Below are positions 1 to 12,186 of a DNA stretch of 64,000 nucleotides, piece by piece; position 1 is the first letter of the stretch; every line of letters starts with the position of its first letter. Under the pieces are notes generated by a model. That model was not told the DNA's origin, made no database searches, and saw only the letters and a program-made list of their open reading frames with translations. Source of the stretch: Acanthosepion pharaonis (lineage: Eukaryota > Mollusca > Cephalopoda > Sepiida > Sepiidae); assembly GCA_903632075.3 (NCBI GenBank), contig CAHIKZ030005642.1:1906501-1970500 (forward strand), read 5' to 3'. Both the position numbers and the translations under genes were made by a program.

Positions 1-2093
1 TTTAAAAAATTTTTCCATCTTTTTAGAATATTCTAAATTTTAATTTAAAAAACCTTGTTTCTCTTTGTCACAACAAGGGGTAGTAAATAACATAGATAAT
101 TTTTAGCGCGTTTTTTTTGTATTTACACACATTAATTTGGAAAATCTTGCAAAAATAAAAATAATTGTCAGATGTTAATGAAACTTTCAGAAACTATTCA
201 CAGATGATCGAAATTATTATAAATATGTTTTTTTTTTATTAAAGTCATGGCAGAAATATTTTTTTATATTTATTAACACCCCCATAAATAATTTTATGAA
301 AAACTCTAGAAATTCAAGACCATCGGTTTTAGTGATTACAATAGTTAAAAAGCACAAGGCTTTGAAGAATGCAAATCATTTTTTTTTTTGGCCAACGTAC
401 CTGAAAATCAGCTGTGAATTGTAACATACAAAACTCAAATATATTATTTAGTTTCAAATGCTTTTATTTGTTTTAATTTGTTTTTATGAATATGGACAAT
501 ATTTTCTGAAAGCAAAAAATTTTTTCAATGAAAATTGAATTTTTAATACAATTATTTCTTATTTCTTTAATTTTAAAAGATTAAAAAAAATTTTAAATTG
601 AATTTTAAAAATATTTTAACATTAGTTAAAAAGCAACATCAACCTTTCAAAATGTCCGTGTGAGATTGTCATTGTTCTAGCGCTTTGAAAATTGTATAAT
701 TTGGACCAATCAGATTAGCCATGGTAATTAAGAAATGTAATTTTTGTGTTTATAGTCGGACAGTAATTTTCAAGTACGGAAGACCAACCAGAATACAATT
801 TAGTTGCATTATTTGAGTTCAGCATTGTTCTCCGCTGTTAAGCCCCTTACTTTTGCGAAACAGGTATGGAGAAGTTAATTTGAGTTTTCAATTTCAACTG
901 AGAAGGGTACCTACAAGTAACAGTATCATCTTATGAAATATAACTACTGCTAAACTTTAATTTATATGATCTTATTTTTATATTAATCTCAGTTATGATA
1001 TTTTTCCATAAATGAAATATCAAAATTAATAATAAAATGAATGAACAAATAACACAGTAAAATGTAATAAATGTACATAAAATTATAGTATTTTATGTAC
1101 ACTTCTGATAAAATTTCATAAGAAAGGTACCTAAATTAATTAGATACCTTTTTCTTATGAAATTTAATCTCACTATTAACAGTCTTATCTTTTAATTTCT
1201 TTATATTTTCCATAAAGCATCGTAAACGTAAAAATGAAAGCTAAGTACAAACAAAAAAAAAATAAATAAATAAAAAATTAGAGCGCTGAAAGTTTTCCTT
1301 AAAAGTAACGAGGTAAATAATTTGTTCACTTAAATAATTTCACTTCCTTCCATCCGTAGAAAGAATTCTCCTCCCATAAGTTATCTAAACGTCATGAATG
1401 TGCCTTTCGTCAATCGTCAAGTGACGCGAAAGGTTATGACCTGCTTTGTTTTATTTTCAAATTACATTTTTTCGGCGCAGAAGCTAAGTTAAGCTTGGTT
1501 CAAAATATTTTAAATAAACATTATAATTTCTGATTTTATTAAAATCAGTTTTGAAAAAAGGATAATTGATTTTTAAAAGAATATCAAAGTCAGATTTTCA
1601 TCTTTTTTATCAAATCGAAAAAATGATTGAAAATGATTGATTATCTGTCCTTTTTTTTGACAAGAAAAAACTATTTTTAACGAAAATTTCAGACGTGCTA
1701 AGAACGATTAAAAAATGTAAAAAAATACCCCCAAAAATATTTTGATCTTTCCTCTTTAATAATAATATGAACATTAGACGATAAAATTTTGTTTTCGTCA
1801 AGTTCGGCGTCTTTTTCATCATGCTATGCTCTTTTGTTTACATTTTCGTGGGTGACTTGTCCCCTTTCATTCTCACGATGTGTCTTAATCGTGTTTTCAC
1901 ATTGATTTTGTTAAAAAACAATTTTGTTTTTCCCATTTTCGGCGCCGTTAGAACCATCACAAGGTAATTTTATGTAGTCCTGTGAAGTTTTGTTGAAATC
2001 GGCTAAAAAATGTAGGAAATTCGATCCAATATATAAACGTTACAGACACACACACACACAATCTGCGTTTTATAATAAGTAAGATTCACAAAG
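1..2093. mobile_element. 2.1-kb non-coding interspersed repeat, copy 1 (5' end cut by window)
   Basis: Aligns almost base for base, with small indels, to 39162-41213. Shared landmarks include an internal palindrome at about 1108-1163 (AAATTTCATAAGAAAGGTAC against its complement), the segment TCCTGTGAAGTTTTGTTGAA, a short (CA)n tract near 2046-2061, and the end GCGTTTTATAATAAGTAAG. No long ORF is conserved between the copies, so it looks non-autonomous. It stops next to a mariner relic. Class is not certain: the 3' end (a phrase like 'tttgttgaaatcggct', then CA repeats, then TTTATAATAAGTA) resembles LINE 3' tails seen in other invertebrates, but a DNA element with inverted ends is also possible. 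Confidence 0.8.
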
Positions 2094-2157
2094 GTGATAC
2101 TTTTAAAAAATATTATTTGTGCGTGGAATGTGAATTTTAAATCTTTTAAAAGTCAAA

Positions 2158-3180
2158 ATGGATGAAAATGATATGCATTTTCATCATTTGATGCTCTTTT
2201 ATTTCCAGAAAGGAAAAAAGCGTTGTACAAACAGCAAAAAACATGTGTGCCATAGCTGAAAGTACCACTCAGAAGTTCAGAAGTGATTCGCTAGGTTCAG
2301 AAGGGGAAGTTTTGACCTAAAACATTCTTATGGTATTTAATGCTAACCAAATCGTAATGCTGATGAAAATAATTCAGGTTACAAGACACGGGACATCGCA
2401 GAAATAATCCACATGTTTCATATGAGTATTTTAAGGTAATTGAATACACTTGTGTTTGTGAATTGATATGATGTTTGGTTGTCCCATGATTTAATAGAAA
2501 AAAAAGAAAAAATTAATGGGCCACATTTTCATCTGCGATTTTTCTGCTCAAAAGCAACAAAATGACCCATTTTGTTTTAAAAGATGTTCACATGCGATAA
2601 AAAATGGGTTGTTTATAACAATATGGGTCGGAAATGGAAATGAGGAAATCGAAATAAGTACCGTTAACTATTTCAAAGGCCTGTCTGCATCGGATGACGG
2701 TGATGCTGTCCAATTTGGTGAGATTGGAAGGTCATTGTGTGGTGTGTCATGAGCTCCTTCTGCAAAATCAGGCGTTGAATTCAACCTTGTACTGTTCCCA
2801 ACTGAATTGATTAACGGCAGTTATTGTTGAAAAGCGTCAGTAATTGGCCAGGACAACGTCAGACCTCACATTTCTTTGCAGAACTGACAGAACTTGTTAC
2901 AGCTTAGCTGGGATTGGCCCTCTACACCTGCCATACTCACCTGACTTTACATCTTTGGATTAGCCTTTATTTTGATCCCTACAAAATTCTCTTAATGGGA
3001 AGAACTTTAATGCTCTGGAATCCTGAGTAAAATCTATTTGAACCAATTCATCAGCCAGGAAGATGGCAAGTTCTGGGAGCGTGGAATAATAAAGCTATCT
3101 TAAAGATGGTGAAAAGTAGTGAAACAAAATGCCACATATGTGAATAAATTTGTGTGCAAATATTTAAATACTGTGTTTGA
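2158..3180 (+). pseudogene. Degraded mariner transposase
   Basis: Read across frameshifts and stops, this follows the order of a mariner transposase of the Hsmar1/SETMAR-like type. An N-terminal helix-turn-helix part starts MDENDMHFHHLMLFYFQKGK, followed by YKTRDIAEIIHM and NRYDVW-like YDVWLSHDL. The catalytic half has NDPF, KKVMLSVWW-like and QDNVRPHISL (the HDNARPH motif). The C-terminus has GKFWERGIIKL. Reading-frame breaks occur around 2260-2340, 2600-2760 and 2900-2960, so no active enzyme is made. Length of about 340 codons matches the family. The 5' TIR is not visible; the 2.1-kb repeat abuts that side. Confidence 0.85.
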
Positions 3181-3189
3181 AGTTCACTT

Positions 3190-3222
3190 AAAAAACGCCA
3201 CTAACTTTTGTTCTAACCCAAT
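3190..3222 (+). repeat. mariner 3' terminal inverted repeat
   Basis: AAAAAACGCCACTAAC followed by TTTTGTTCTAACCCAAT lies just after the transposase relic, where the 3' TIR of a mariner is expected. Its complement begins TTGGGTTAGAAC, similar to the arms of the hairpin at 31213-31292. Confidence 0.6.
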
Positions 3223-3239
3223 CGATCGAACATTATACT

Positions 3240-3470
3240 ATGAACATTTCAGATAAAATCCAGTTTCTGGAATTGCTGGCGGAAATAAATTTGCCTAACC
3301 ATCCCAATTATAAATATTACCTTAACCGCGATGTGGCAATACTTTGTTTATCGGTTAAAACAGCCAAGGACAGTTATGTATATTTGAAAGAAAATACGAT
3401 TTACATATTTACAGAACATGAATGCGACAAAAGTTTACTCGGTGAAACAAATGCAGATGAGCAGATATGA
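3240..3470 (+). CDS. Unrecognised 76-codon ORF, possibly an exon or relic
   Basis: The ORF begins MNISDKIQFLELLAEINLPN and ends at TGA. It has balanced composition, no low-complexity stretch, and starts right after a mariner end. I recognise no family. The first ~30 bp (CATTATACTATGAACATTTC) reappear with a few changes at 37282-37312, without the rest of the ORF, so at least the start lies in repeated DNA. It could be part of an unknown element, an old exon, or chance. Confidence 0.2.
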   Translation: MNISDKIQFLELLAEINLPNHPNYKYYLNRDVAILCLSVKTAKDSYVYLKENTIYIFTEHECDKSLLGETNADEQI

Positions 3471-4201
3471 AAAATACAAGTGAATTAAGATCTTGTAAAG
3501 TTTCTTTGTTTTGTTTTTTTTTTGTATCAGTAATTTTGCTATATCAGGTGAGCGAAAATGGACTAGTGGAGTATACGTGAAGTCGTTTCGGGAGATTGGC
3601 TCCAACTGGCCGGACGATTTACTTTTTGCGCCTCACGTCAGATTGTTACATAGCGATTTTTTTACTCTTTGACATATGTAGACAACCAAATTGTATGATT
3701 CTACAGACTTATTGATATACCCTCGGAGTTGATATTTGTCTTGTGGTTCATGGAGTGTTATGAGAAATTATCATTCTATGGCTTTCCATTCAGACTATTA
3801 TCCTCATTTTTCTTGTTGCATTCACAGCATTTCATTTAAGAGAAAGATGGCCTAGTGGATTAAATACAACTTTTAGCATTCAGTAGATTTGTTTGTAAAG
3901 AAGAAATCATAGAAGAGTTTTTTATTTTATCGACCACTCCAAACAACAACAAAGGGTCAAGATATTTTCGATTTGATCGATAACTACTTCAATCAATCTT
4001 AATAACTTGTTTTTGTGTTACTGTAGTGTGTGTACGGATGGTGACTCGTCTATGTCTAGAAGTGCAGAAGATATTCTCAAAAAAAAAAACGTCAAGCTCA
4101 GATATTTTGTTAAATGTTAAATTATAAAATAAACAGAAAAATAAATACAGTTTTTTTAAATAATTTTAATTATAATTATATTACAAATTATAATAAATTG
4201 T
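3471..4201. other. No gene seen
   Basis: AT-rich sequence. A short stretch at 3785-3815 (CAGACTATTATCCTCATTTT) resembles the reversed 3' end of SINE family B, so a small SINE fragment may be present. Otherwise nothing is supported. Confidence 0.4.
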
Positions 4202-4497
4202 TGGCCCAGTGGATAAAGACGTTGGTTAGATCCAGTGACTAGGTCCAAAGAGTGGTGAACCAAAACTTGGAGAGTTGAGTTAAAAGGAAATAACTGAGAC
4301 GTTCAGAAGAGACATGGCACGTGGAACTAGAACAATCTACCCCGGTGGGCGAAATAAAGGGTTCGGTTCGAAATTCCAATCACCTGAAGAAGGCCAGAGT
4401 GTACAACGTTGTGAATATGGCAATGAAGATGAGGATAACAGTCCGAATAATGCAAGTAATCATAATATCTCATCTCAGAGATATAGACAGATGTTTT
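4202..4497 (+). mobile_element. SINE family B, near full length
   Basis: The head GGCCCAGTGGATAAAGACGT is tRNA-like. The body follows: GGCACGTGGAACTAGAAC, then GGGCGAAATAAAGGGTTCGG, CCAATCACCTGAAGAAGGCC, and the 3' block GATGAGGATAACAGTCCGAA ending ATATAGACAG. The same order appears at 33086-33378 and 22660-22945 on the other strand. It was presumably transcribed by RNA polymerase III and mobilised by LINE machinery. Confidence 0.8.
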
Positions 4498-5382
4498 TTG
4501 TGATAATAAATAGATCATAAAAAGTATACACTTTTTTTATCCTCATAATTTAAGTGCGCCGTGGAAGTTTAACTATAGATTCAAGTGTACTGTGAGATAC
4601 AAAAAAGGTTGAAAGATATGGCTTTAGAGAATTAAAGCTTTGATTCGTGAATTTGGCGGTGTTGTAATTGTGAGTTCAATCCCTGTCAGGTAATACAGAC
4701 TCGGTGGAAATGGAAGTAGCAATAACTGAGCTAAAAATATTTAAAGAAAAAAAAAAGAACAAAATAAGATGTCCGTAGATATGAACAGCGGAACGAGAAA
4801 ATCGACCCATGTATATTAAATAAAGTTTTCAATTTGAAATTCCCTGATGCTTACCGGGATCGACAGACATCCGAAGAAAATCATAAACTCAAATTCTTTT
4901 AGATTTTACTGGAGAATTTGGGTGTACGGTTTTCTTCACCCAAAACAGTATTTCCCCAAGTGATTATGTTAACATTGTCCCATCAATTCTCTTCTTGGAG
5001 TTCTTTTCACGACAATGATGTTGATTTTTGGATTGTATGCTGTAGTTCGTTCGTTTTTCTTTTTAATCATTTCATCCCAAACAAGTCAATAAAGCCTCCA
5101 AAATGCAAAGTGTGTGTGTTTGTGGATGGGGGTTAATGAATGTTAAAGAATATTAAAAAATATATATATATACTAAGAGAAAACGTAATAAAAGGAAAGG
5201 AATTAAGAAGACTGAAGATAACCATTGACATTGCATTTAAATTTTGGAATATCAAAGTTGACTGGGAAGCAAAACGCCGAAAAAGAGTTCCACAAGCTGG
5301 AAGTGCGATAGAAGAAACTGTTAGCATAGAACCTACGGTTACATCTAACCATTTCAACTTGTAAAATAAGGAGACATTGCCA
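4498..5382. other. No gene seen
   Basis: Mostly AT-rich. A segment at 4610-4700 ends in GAGTTCAATCCC, which resembles a tRNA B box, but I see no convincing A box. A short inverted repeat (TTCTTCACCCAAAACAG region) is near 4920-4950. No supported gene. Confidence 0.35.
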
Positions 5383-5790
5383 CTAATCTAGTATTGCACT
5401 TAAATTTATAAAGTCTATGTACCATAGAGGAAAGTTCATCACATCAGGACAATTACCATAAAAGTATTTATAGAAAAAGCACAGGCAAGCTACATTATGG
5501 CGGCCGGAAATGAGAGTGAAGGCGAGATGCCAGGTCGGGACCAACAACATTTCAGATTCTTCTTTGGATTCTATCAAGAATCTCTAAATATATATCCAGA
5601 GCACCAGACTAGATGTGGCAGCAATATTCAAAATCAAGGACGAATGTTAGACTTATAAATATGTAAGATAGATTCTGTCGAGAAAAATTGTCTAGCGCGA
5701 TACAGGGAACGAACTTTGCTAGCAGTGGACCTAGCAATTAATTCAATATAATCTTTTCATGTTAGCGGAAAACGTTAGCCTGGGAAGGCG
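5383..5790 (-). pseudogene. LINE reverse transcriptase 3' remnant (CR1/Jockey-like)
   Basis: Minus-strand reading over frameshifts gives ARSTASKVRSLYRARQFFST, then ESILHIYKS, EYCCHI, LEILDRIQRRI and VVGPDLASR, followed by FFYKYFYGNCPD. These are the C-terminal blocks of CR1/Jockey-type reverse transcriptases. The same blocks in the same order occur at 62038-62630, so both are copies of one family. Several stops and shifts make it inactive. Confidence 0.75.
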
Positions 5791-6550
5791 CAACGAGTCT
5801 CTCTCCTGGAGGTTAGCATCAGCCATACTAATGGAAAACGAAAACGGTTCTCTCGGGCGATTATAAGAGTGCAGTTTCATTTTGGGGGCGTTACAATTAA
5901 CAAGACATTTCTGGCCTCAGTTAACAACAGAATGTAGATCATTTTGGAGATCAGCTGCCGATAAGATTTACTATTAAGACAGGAATAAATGGTTGCGTCG
6001 TCAACATGGATACCAAGTGGATAACTGATGCCACCAGGAACAACGGTTGATGATTCCTTTGTACATGAAGAATAAGAAAGGACAGGTATGTCATAAGGAT
6101 ACGATTAACTGTATTATGGCATTGGATAACGGTAATCATTATGTATTTCCTTATAAGGAAACATTCATTGATCGAGCATCCATTCATTGATCGATCAGCC
6201 AGATTTTATAAATGCTTTCTCTTAAAACAATATTTCTGGAGAATCTGTTCACTAACTGTCGAATAAATCTTTTGTTTGAAATAGTGTGGAATATCAACAT
6301 CTTCATTATGTCTTTATTTTCTCTTCGAGTTATGTGTGCTGTTGAAAGTCCGCAAGTGATGTGGTTTTTGGTTCATTTTTTTTGTGTGATTCTGTAGCGC
6401 CAGTCTACGAAGTTCGAAAAAGGGTGGGGTCTTTGCTGAGATCTATATGGTTCCTTCGCTCGAAGCTGTTGTTAGCCATCAATCGGAACAGTAATTATCA
6501 ACAGGAGATACCGAAATCTAACAAGTGTAACAATTTAGATATTTGGGAAG
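5791..6550. other. Likely upstream part of LINE relic, otherwise unassigned
   Basis: 5791-5950 may continue the minus-strand LINE relic (the stretch before the RT blocks), but I cannot align it with confidence. 6200-6550 contains an open frame without recognisable domains leading into the next LINE relic. Confidence 0.3.
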
Positions 6551-6559
6551 CGAATAAAC

Positions 6560-6875
6560 AGGACGAAAAGTGCGACACTGAAATCCTAAAGCGGATTGGG
6601 ATAGCGAAAGATGCCTTCAAAAAGCTAAGCAAAGTACTAAGAAAGAGAAAAATATCGTTAGAAACTAAGAAAAGAGTACTGAACTGTTACGCATTATCAG
6701 TCCTCTTATATGGCAGTGAATGCCAGACAATCTCCTCACAGATCAAGGAGAGACTTGAAGCAACAGAAATGTTCTGTAGAAAAAGGTTGACAATACTATG
6801 GATCGAACATGTGAGCAACGACGAGGTTCTTGAAACAATGGTAACAAAAATGATGAAAAGGTCACTTGAAGTTTA
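6560..6875 (+). pseudogene. LINE RT C-terminal fragment, first tandem copy
   Basis: An open frame of 6361-6876 contains KCDTEILKRIGIAKDAFKKL, then LETKKRVLNCYALSVLLYGS and ECQTISSQIKERLEATEMFC, ending NDEVLETM. This matches the 3' end of the endonuclease-reverse transcriptase ORF of non-LTR elements (the block usually reading RVLxCYVWSxLLYGxExWT). It is interrupted before the final domain and followed at once by a second copy. Confidence 0.85.
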
Positions 6876-6895
6876 AACGTCTAAGAAGTATTTTA

Positions 6896-7440
6896 AGAGA
6901 GGACGGAAAATGTGACACCGAACTCCGAAGGTGTCTTGGGATAGCGAAAGATGCCTTCAAAAAAGCTAAGTAAAGTATTAAGAAACAAAAAATATCGTTA
7001 GAAACAAAGAAAAGAGTACTGAACTGTTATGTAGTATCACTCCTCTTATATGGCAGTGAATGCCGGACAATCTCCTCACAGATCAAGAAAACTTGAAGTA
7101 ACAGAATTGTGGTTCTACAGAAGGATGCTGAGAATACTATGGAGCGAACATGTGAGCAACGACGAAGTTATTGAAACAATGGCAGCAAAAATGACACTTA
7201 TGCTTAACATCAGGAAGAGCCAGTTGAAATTTCTAGAGCACATAATGAAGAAAGATGGCTTGGAAAATTTGATACTCACAGGGCAGATTGAAAGTAAGAG
7301 GGCAACGCACTACCTACCTAGAGAGCGAATGGATGACAGAAGGTTTGGGAGAGATGGCAAAAAACTCAAAAGTTATTAAGAGCTACAAAGGACAGGAAAT
7401 TATGGTGATCGCCAACGTCCTGAAGGGACACGGCATATAG
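6896..7440 (+). pseudogene. LINE RT C-terminal fragment, second tandem copy
   Basis: Restarts at CDTELRRCLGIAKDAF after the first copy, shifts frame near 6970, then gives NCYVVSLLLYGSECRTISSQ, YRRMLRILWSEHVSNDEV, RKSQLKFLEHIMKKDGLENL and the end LKGHG-like block (GTCCTGAAGGGACACGGCAT). It reaches further 3' than the first copy, to the usual end of this ORF. Several frameshifts; inactive. Confidence 0.85.
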
Positions 7441-7576
7441 AAGTTAATGAACGTCTAATAATATCACAAATGTTATTTTACTTGGATTACTAATAAAAAA
7501 GAACAGTCATTCCTTCCTCCCTTTCTGTATAGATATCTATTGCAACAATTAAAAACATGTTCATCCCCGAAGGACT

Positions 7577-7835
7577 TTAACGTTTTCACTAATTTGCATG
7601 TTAAATGTCAACTGACATAAATTGCGTAATTTACCTCTTTTTGAAATTTGCACGACGTATTCATTTTTTCCTCCGCATCCTATTGACGAATACCTGTTTT
7701 CCAACGATACTATTATTGCAAAAGTTCGTACCCGATTAGAAAATTAAAGACAATGAAAATCGGGCACTAATATTTGCAATGATCTCCTATTTCGTTGCTG
7801 GGGAGTCCCCATGACGTTGGTGCTGAAAGTGTTAA
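7577..7835. mobile_element. Possible TTAA-flanked non-autonomous element
   Basis: The segment is bounded by TTAA on both sides. Next to TTAA the left end reads CGTTTTCACTAATTTGC and the right end, reverse-complemented, CACTTTCAGCACCAACG. The ends are only weakly alike. TTAA bounds are typical of piggyBac-type MITEs, but in AT-rich DNA this can be chance. Confidence 0.25.
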
Positions 7836-7944
7836 TTGAATATTTTAAAAATGACCTTCTAATCTAAATTGCATATTCCATGCCACATAATTTTATTTTT
7901 ACTTGTTTAGATTTTACAAACATTGAGGAATAAACTGAGCAGAA

Positions 7945-8139
7945 TTGGCAGAAGAAGAAGAGAAAAAAACAACAAAAACAAAAACACACACAAAAAAAGC
8001 GAAATTCCTCTCGCGTGTAGGCTCGAACTTTGGTAAACTAAGTTTCATTGCCAAGTCGAGTTCTGTTAGCGAAACATCGTTTATGTCAGATGAGCCACAC
8101 ACTGATCCATCTTTTTTGTTGTACTACGAGATCAGTTAA
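7945..8139 (-). other. Possible degraded tRNA-like head
   Basis: The minus strand over 8000-8100 has AAAGTTCGAGCCTACACGCG, where GTTCGAGCC resembles a tRNA B box, preceded by TCGACTTGGCAATG. The A box is poor. The overlapping plus-strand ORF is lysine/threonine-rich at its start because of an A-rich tract. Treated as a possible SINE relic only. Confidence 0.2.
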
Positions 8140-8697
8140 TAGAAACGTGCAATTTGATAGTGACGATTTTTAGAAGGATATGAATGAATTGGCAAAGAGT
8201 CAAAGACCCAATTCGAATAATGAAAAACGCATTTACCGAATAAAACACGTCAACAACAAGCATCCAACATAAATAGCTAAGCAGATATATACTTGTAACA
8301 GAAATAGAAGATAGCAGAATGATTATGATTTTTAAAGCAATAGCCCAGAACTTTTTTTTCAAGTTCATTCGGCCAAGGTGTGAAAATGTTTGAATTAAAA
8401 GTAAACTGTTTATTTCATTTTCCTCCTTTGTGATTGTAGTAGCATTTAAATATTAAATAAAGTATTTACAAATAAACTGACCACACAACAAAAATGATTG
8501 CTACTCTTTCTTTTGGCTTCAATCCAGGTCAGTGTGATTAAGGAACCAACAACCTTTTGTCTTTACCGGATAAGTTAATCCACCACATTTAGCAAACATC
8601 ACAATGTCAATAAGAAACTTTTTTACTCTCTGCTGCTGAAAATTGTTTATAGCATTTTCAAAAATAAAACTCTTTTTTTTTCTTCTCTTACATATTT

Positions 8698-9010
8698 TTA
8701 ATTTTTTCTTATTCTATGTGCCGTGTCCTTTCAGGGCGTGGGCGATCATGGCTCTTCACAACTTCCTGTTTTTTGTAGCTCTTTGAGTAAGTTTTTTTTT
8801 TTGCTTTTCCTATTCTGCCACCCTTTTAAACAAGTTTGTTAGTAGGCTATTCGCTGCTTTCCTCTTGACTTCATTGCCATGTGAGGTTCAAATTCTCCAA
8901 ACCCTCTTTCCTCATTATGCGCCTTAGAAATGTCAATTTTCTCTTTTTAATTCTAACTATAAAGGCAAATGCTTTTTTTGTTTACATTTTCCTTAAAACT
9001 TCGTCGTTGA
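8698..9010 (-). pseudogene. LINE RT C-terminal fragment on the minus strand
   Basis: Minus-strand translation with shifts gives RKRKLTFLRRIMRKEGLENL, then a lysine-rich stretch and an ALKGHG end (complement of GCCGTGTCCTTTCAGGGCGT). These are the same terminal blocks as 6896-7440, in opposite orientation. Heavily broken. Confidence 0.75.
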
Positions 9011-9454
9011 TTACATATTGTAATGTAAAATAATTAAAAAAAGGTTTTCAGGATCCCCACGTCGCACATTGAGCAGGAAAAAAAAATCGTGAAAGGTTTT
9101 TGAAATAGTTTACTATTTAAAACTAGATCATAAAAATTACTTAAAAAAATGTTTTCTCTTTGAACCTAAAAGGTTCGACAATGATGGACGTCGTTGAACA
9201 ATTGTAACAAAAACTTATCCAATTTGTTTTTAGACTTAAAAAAGGGATGTCTTGACTAAATGAATCACAATATTGTACAATACATTGAATCTCGCCTTAA
9301 AAATGCTTGATACTTTGACTTAACACCTTGTTATTAAAAAAAAAATAAAATTAAAATTATAAACGTCTCTAAACTGGCAAAAGAGCTTAATCAGTTTTTT
9401 GATAAAACTTTGAATAAATAAAAAAAAATTCCTTAATCACAAACGTCAGATTAA

Positions 9455-9457
<3 letters not shown>

Positions 9458-9515
<58 letters not shown>
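9458..9515. repeat. (AG)n microsatellite
   Basis: About 29 uninterrupted AG units. The serine/leucine ORF seen on the complement here is only the translation of this repeat. Confidence 0.97.
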
Positions 9516-9517
<2 letters not shown>

Positions 9518-12150
9518 TGAAAACTGAAAAACGTATTCGTTTTAAAATGTAAATGTAATGCTTGTTTATACAAATGCAGAGATTGACTGTTAATATTGCT
9601 TTAAACAAAGTTATACTTTTTAAGTGTTGCTGATAATTTGGGAAGTTTCAGGGAGGAAAAAAAGCGCGTCATCTAGGATTTTCCTTTTTTTTCCCCTCGT
9701 GATTATGATCATTAACTGATCGCAGTTAATAATTGTTTAGATATTTTTACTCACTTTTTAAATTAATTTATTTATTTTACTTATATTTTTTGCTCTTTAT
9801 CAAAAAAAAATTATCATAGCTTTAGTTTGGAAATAAATAAACAAAAAGGTGTTTAGTTTATATTTAATTAATTTAAAACTAAGTTTTTCTTTCATAAATG
9901 CTTTTTCTAAAAGAATATATTCCTCGTCTTAAAAATGATTTTTAAAACAATAATTTTCATTAAAAGCAAAATGGTCTTGTCATCAATGACAAATGTACAT
10001 AATTGTATTGGTAAGAGAGAGAAGGAAAAACGTATATCTTGAGTGTGTGTGTGTGACTGACAGGCCCAAATGTTTTAAAAAAAAGGAAATTGCTATTGAT
10101 GATGATGAAGATTGATGATGATGATGTGTAGGTGTGCGAATTTTTCTTGTCTCGGGTAAAAAGAGGGCTGAGCACGTGTGAACGGGTATGTGGTTAGGTT
10201 TACTACTAGAAATTATGAGGATCTTTGGTTTTTCTTCCTTTCCCACATATATGAAGCCTCCTCTCTCTCTATGCAAAGAAAAGGGGTGAGTTTGTCTTTT
10301 TTTTTTTTTAAAAAAAAAAGTGTCCCACAATGAATGTGAAGAAGAAAGAAACAAAAAAACAACAAAAAAAGAGCTGATTTTACTTTTTGCATGATGATGT
10401 ATTTTTCTGTATTTTATTTTGTATTATTCGTCTACTACTCGATTCGTTACTTTTTTCTTCGCTTTTCTCTCCGTCTTCTCTACTTTCATTCATGTTTTTC
10501 TCAAACTTCGTAGCATTGCTACACTTTGAAAACCTCATTGCTAAAAACGGCAAAATAAATAAAATGCATTTTTCGGTTTTATTTTCTTGTGAATATTTGT
10601 TCATTATTATTATTTTTATATACCCAAGAAGAACACATCGTATCGTCCTGTTCATATCCAACCAAGTATGGAAAGTCTAGTGGCACATTTTGTAAGGGTT
10701 AAAGTATTTTTAATTTTAACATAATTTATGGAAATTCTTTTTTGTTCCCATTTTGTTGAACTACAATAAAAAGCGCAATGGGAATCGAACATGTATTTTT
10801 TTTTTAAGTGGTGTTTTTTGGGGGGTCTAAAATAAATTGAATGGTTGGTTATTTGTTCACCGTTGCTTTCTTTACGACAAGCGCCTTTACCAGACCCTTT
10901 GATCTATTATTATTAGGGTTGCTATTTGTCTAGATATCCCTTTTGTTGTCGAAAAAAGAAGAAAAAGCGGTATTATATGGTTATAAAAAAAAAAAAAAAG
11001 TTAAATCTTTAATTTTGATAACTTTTTTGTGTTTGAAGAAACTTCGATTAAAATCAATCATAAAAATGATTAAAGAAATGTTTATTATTTTTTATGCTGA
11101 AATCAAATAATTTGGAGAAGTGTAACACGTGGGTCGTAATTTTCAAAAAGGTAAGGGCGTGTCAATGTAAATGCATTTAAAAAAAAGAGAAATCAGGAGA
11201 ATTTGTTCTTGTGTATTGCGAAAATAAAATGTATCTTTGTAAATTTCATTATAAAAATCGGATGCAATGTCGTCCCGCAAGAAATGACAAAAACAATGGA
11301 TTTGTATGCAACGTCGCGGCAAAATTGAGTGTCACATTTTTTATGACCTGCTCGAACAACGAGTAAAAAAATAAAAACATGAATGAATAACAATGTACTA
11401 CTAGTTTTACTTACAGTGACACAAACACAACACCACGTAGAAAAAAAACGATACAGTTGAAGAAAGAGAAATATAAACTGGATATTTGTAGTGATATTTT
11501 TCGTGTTTTTTAAAGATAATATTTTTTATTCAAAAGACGAGAAACATACAAGGAGCTGCCAATTCCTGAAACGATCTGGAAAACAAGTGTAAGGGTAAAA
11601 AAGAAAAAATGGGGAGAAAAATACTTAGAGACAGGTAGGTAAGTAAGTAGTAAAGTAGGTAGGTAAAAGAAGTAAGTCAAACAACAAAGTAGTAAAATAG
11701 ATATCTTGGAAAGGTAAAAAAAAAAAAAAAAAAAGAAGAAACACGAGAAGCAACTCTTTCTGTTTTTATTGGCAAAAAACGTAAAGATATATTAAAACTT
11801 GTATAGTGAGTGACGGTAAAAAAGTAGAAAAGAAAAAGAAAGGAAGTAGCAAGATGGATTTCCCTTTTCTTTTTTTCTTTCTGAAATATTGGTAATGTGC
11901 ACCGGGAAAGAAAGAAGAAAGAAACAACGCCTGTTTCGTGTTATTAGGCAAAAAGGCGGCGGTTGTGAGGTTGGTGTCTGACAAGGCAACAACAGACCCA
12001 TGCCAAGTTCTGCGAGAGAATGAATTGGATACCCCGACACCAGTAACAGAGGTACGATGGAAAATCTGATTATCACCACCATCATTACATCTTCTTGTCG
12101 AGGTGGTGTTGCCGCCGCTGTTGTTGTTGAAAAAGGAGAAGACCTGTTGA
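9516..12150. other. SINE-poor AT-rich stretch
   Basis: None of the SINE, LINE or mariner motifs that fill the rest of the window were found here. It has many poly-A/poly-T runs, a GATGATGAT run at 10098-10125, GTAGGTAAGTAAG-type repeats at 11634-11680, and a stretch of higher sequence complexity at 11930-12160. The minus-strand ORF of 166 codons over 11766-12266 lacks recognisable domains. Confidence 0.5.
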
Positions 12151-12186
12151 TACATATCAAACTTCTTGATTATTAAAATATTATTA

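Noticed and set aside
4314..4520. Short ORFs on both strands
   Set aside because: They lie fully within a SINE family B copy.
10380..10680. ORFs of 93-97 codons on both strands
   Set aside because: Lysine/glutamate-rich or phenylalanine-rich by strand asymmetry; no motif or splice support.
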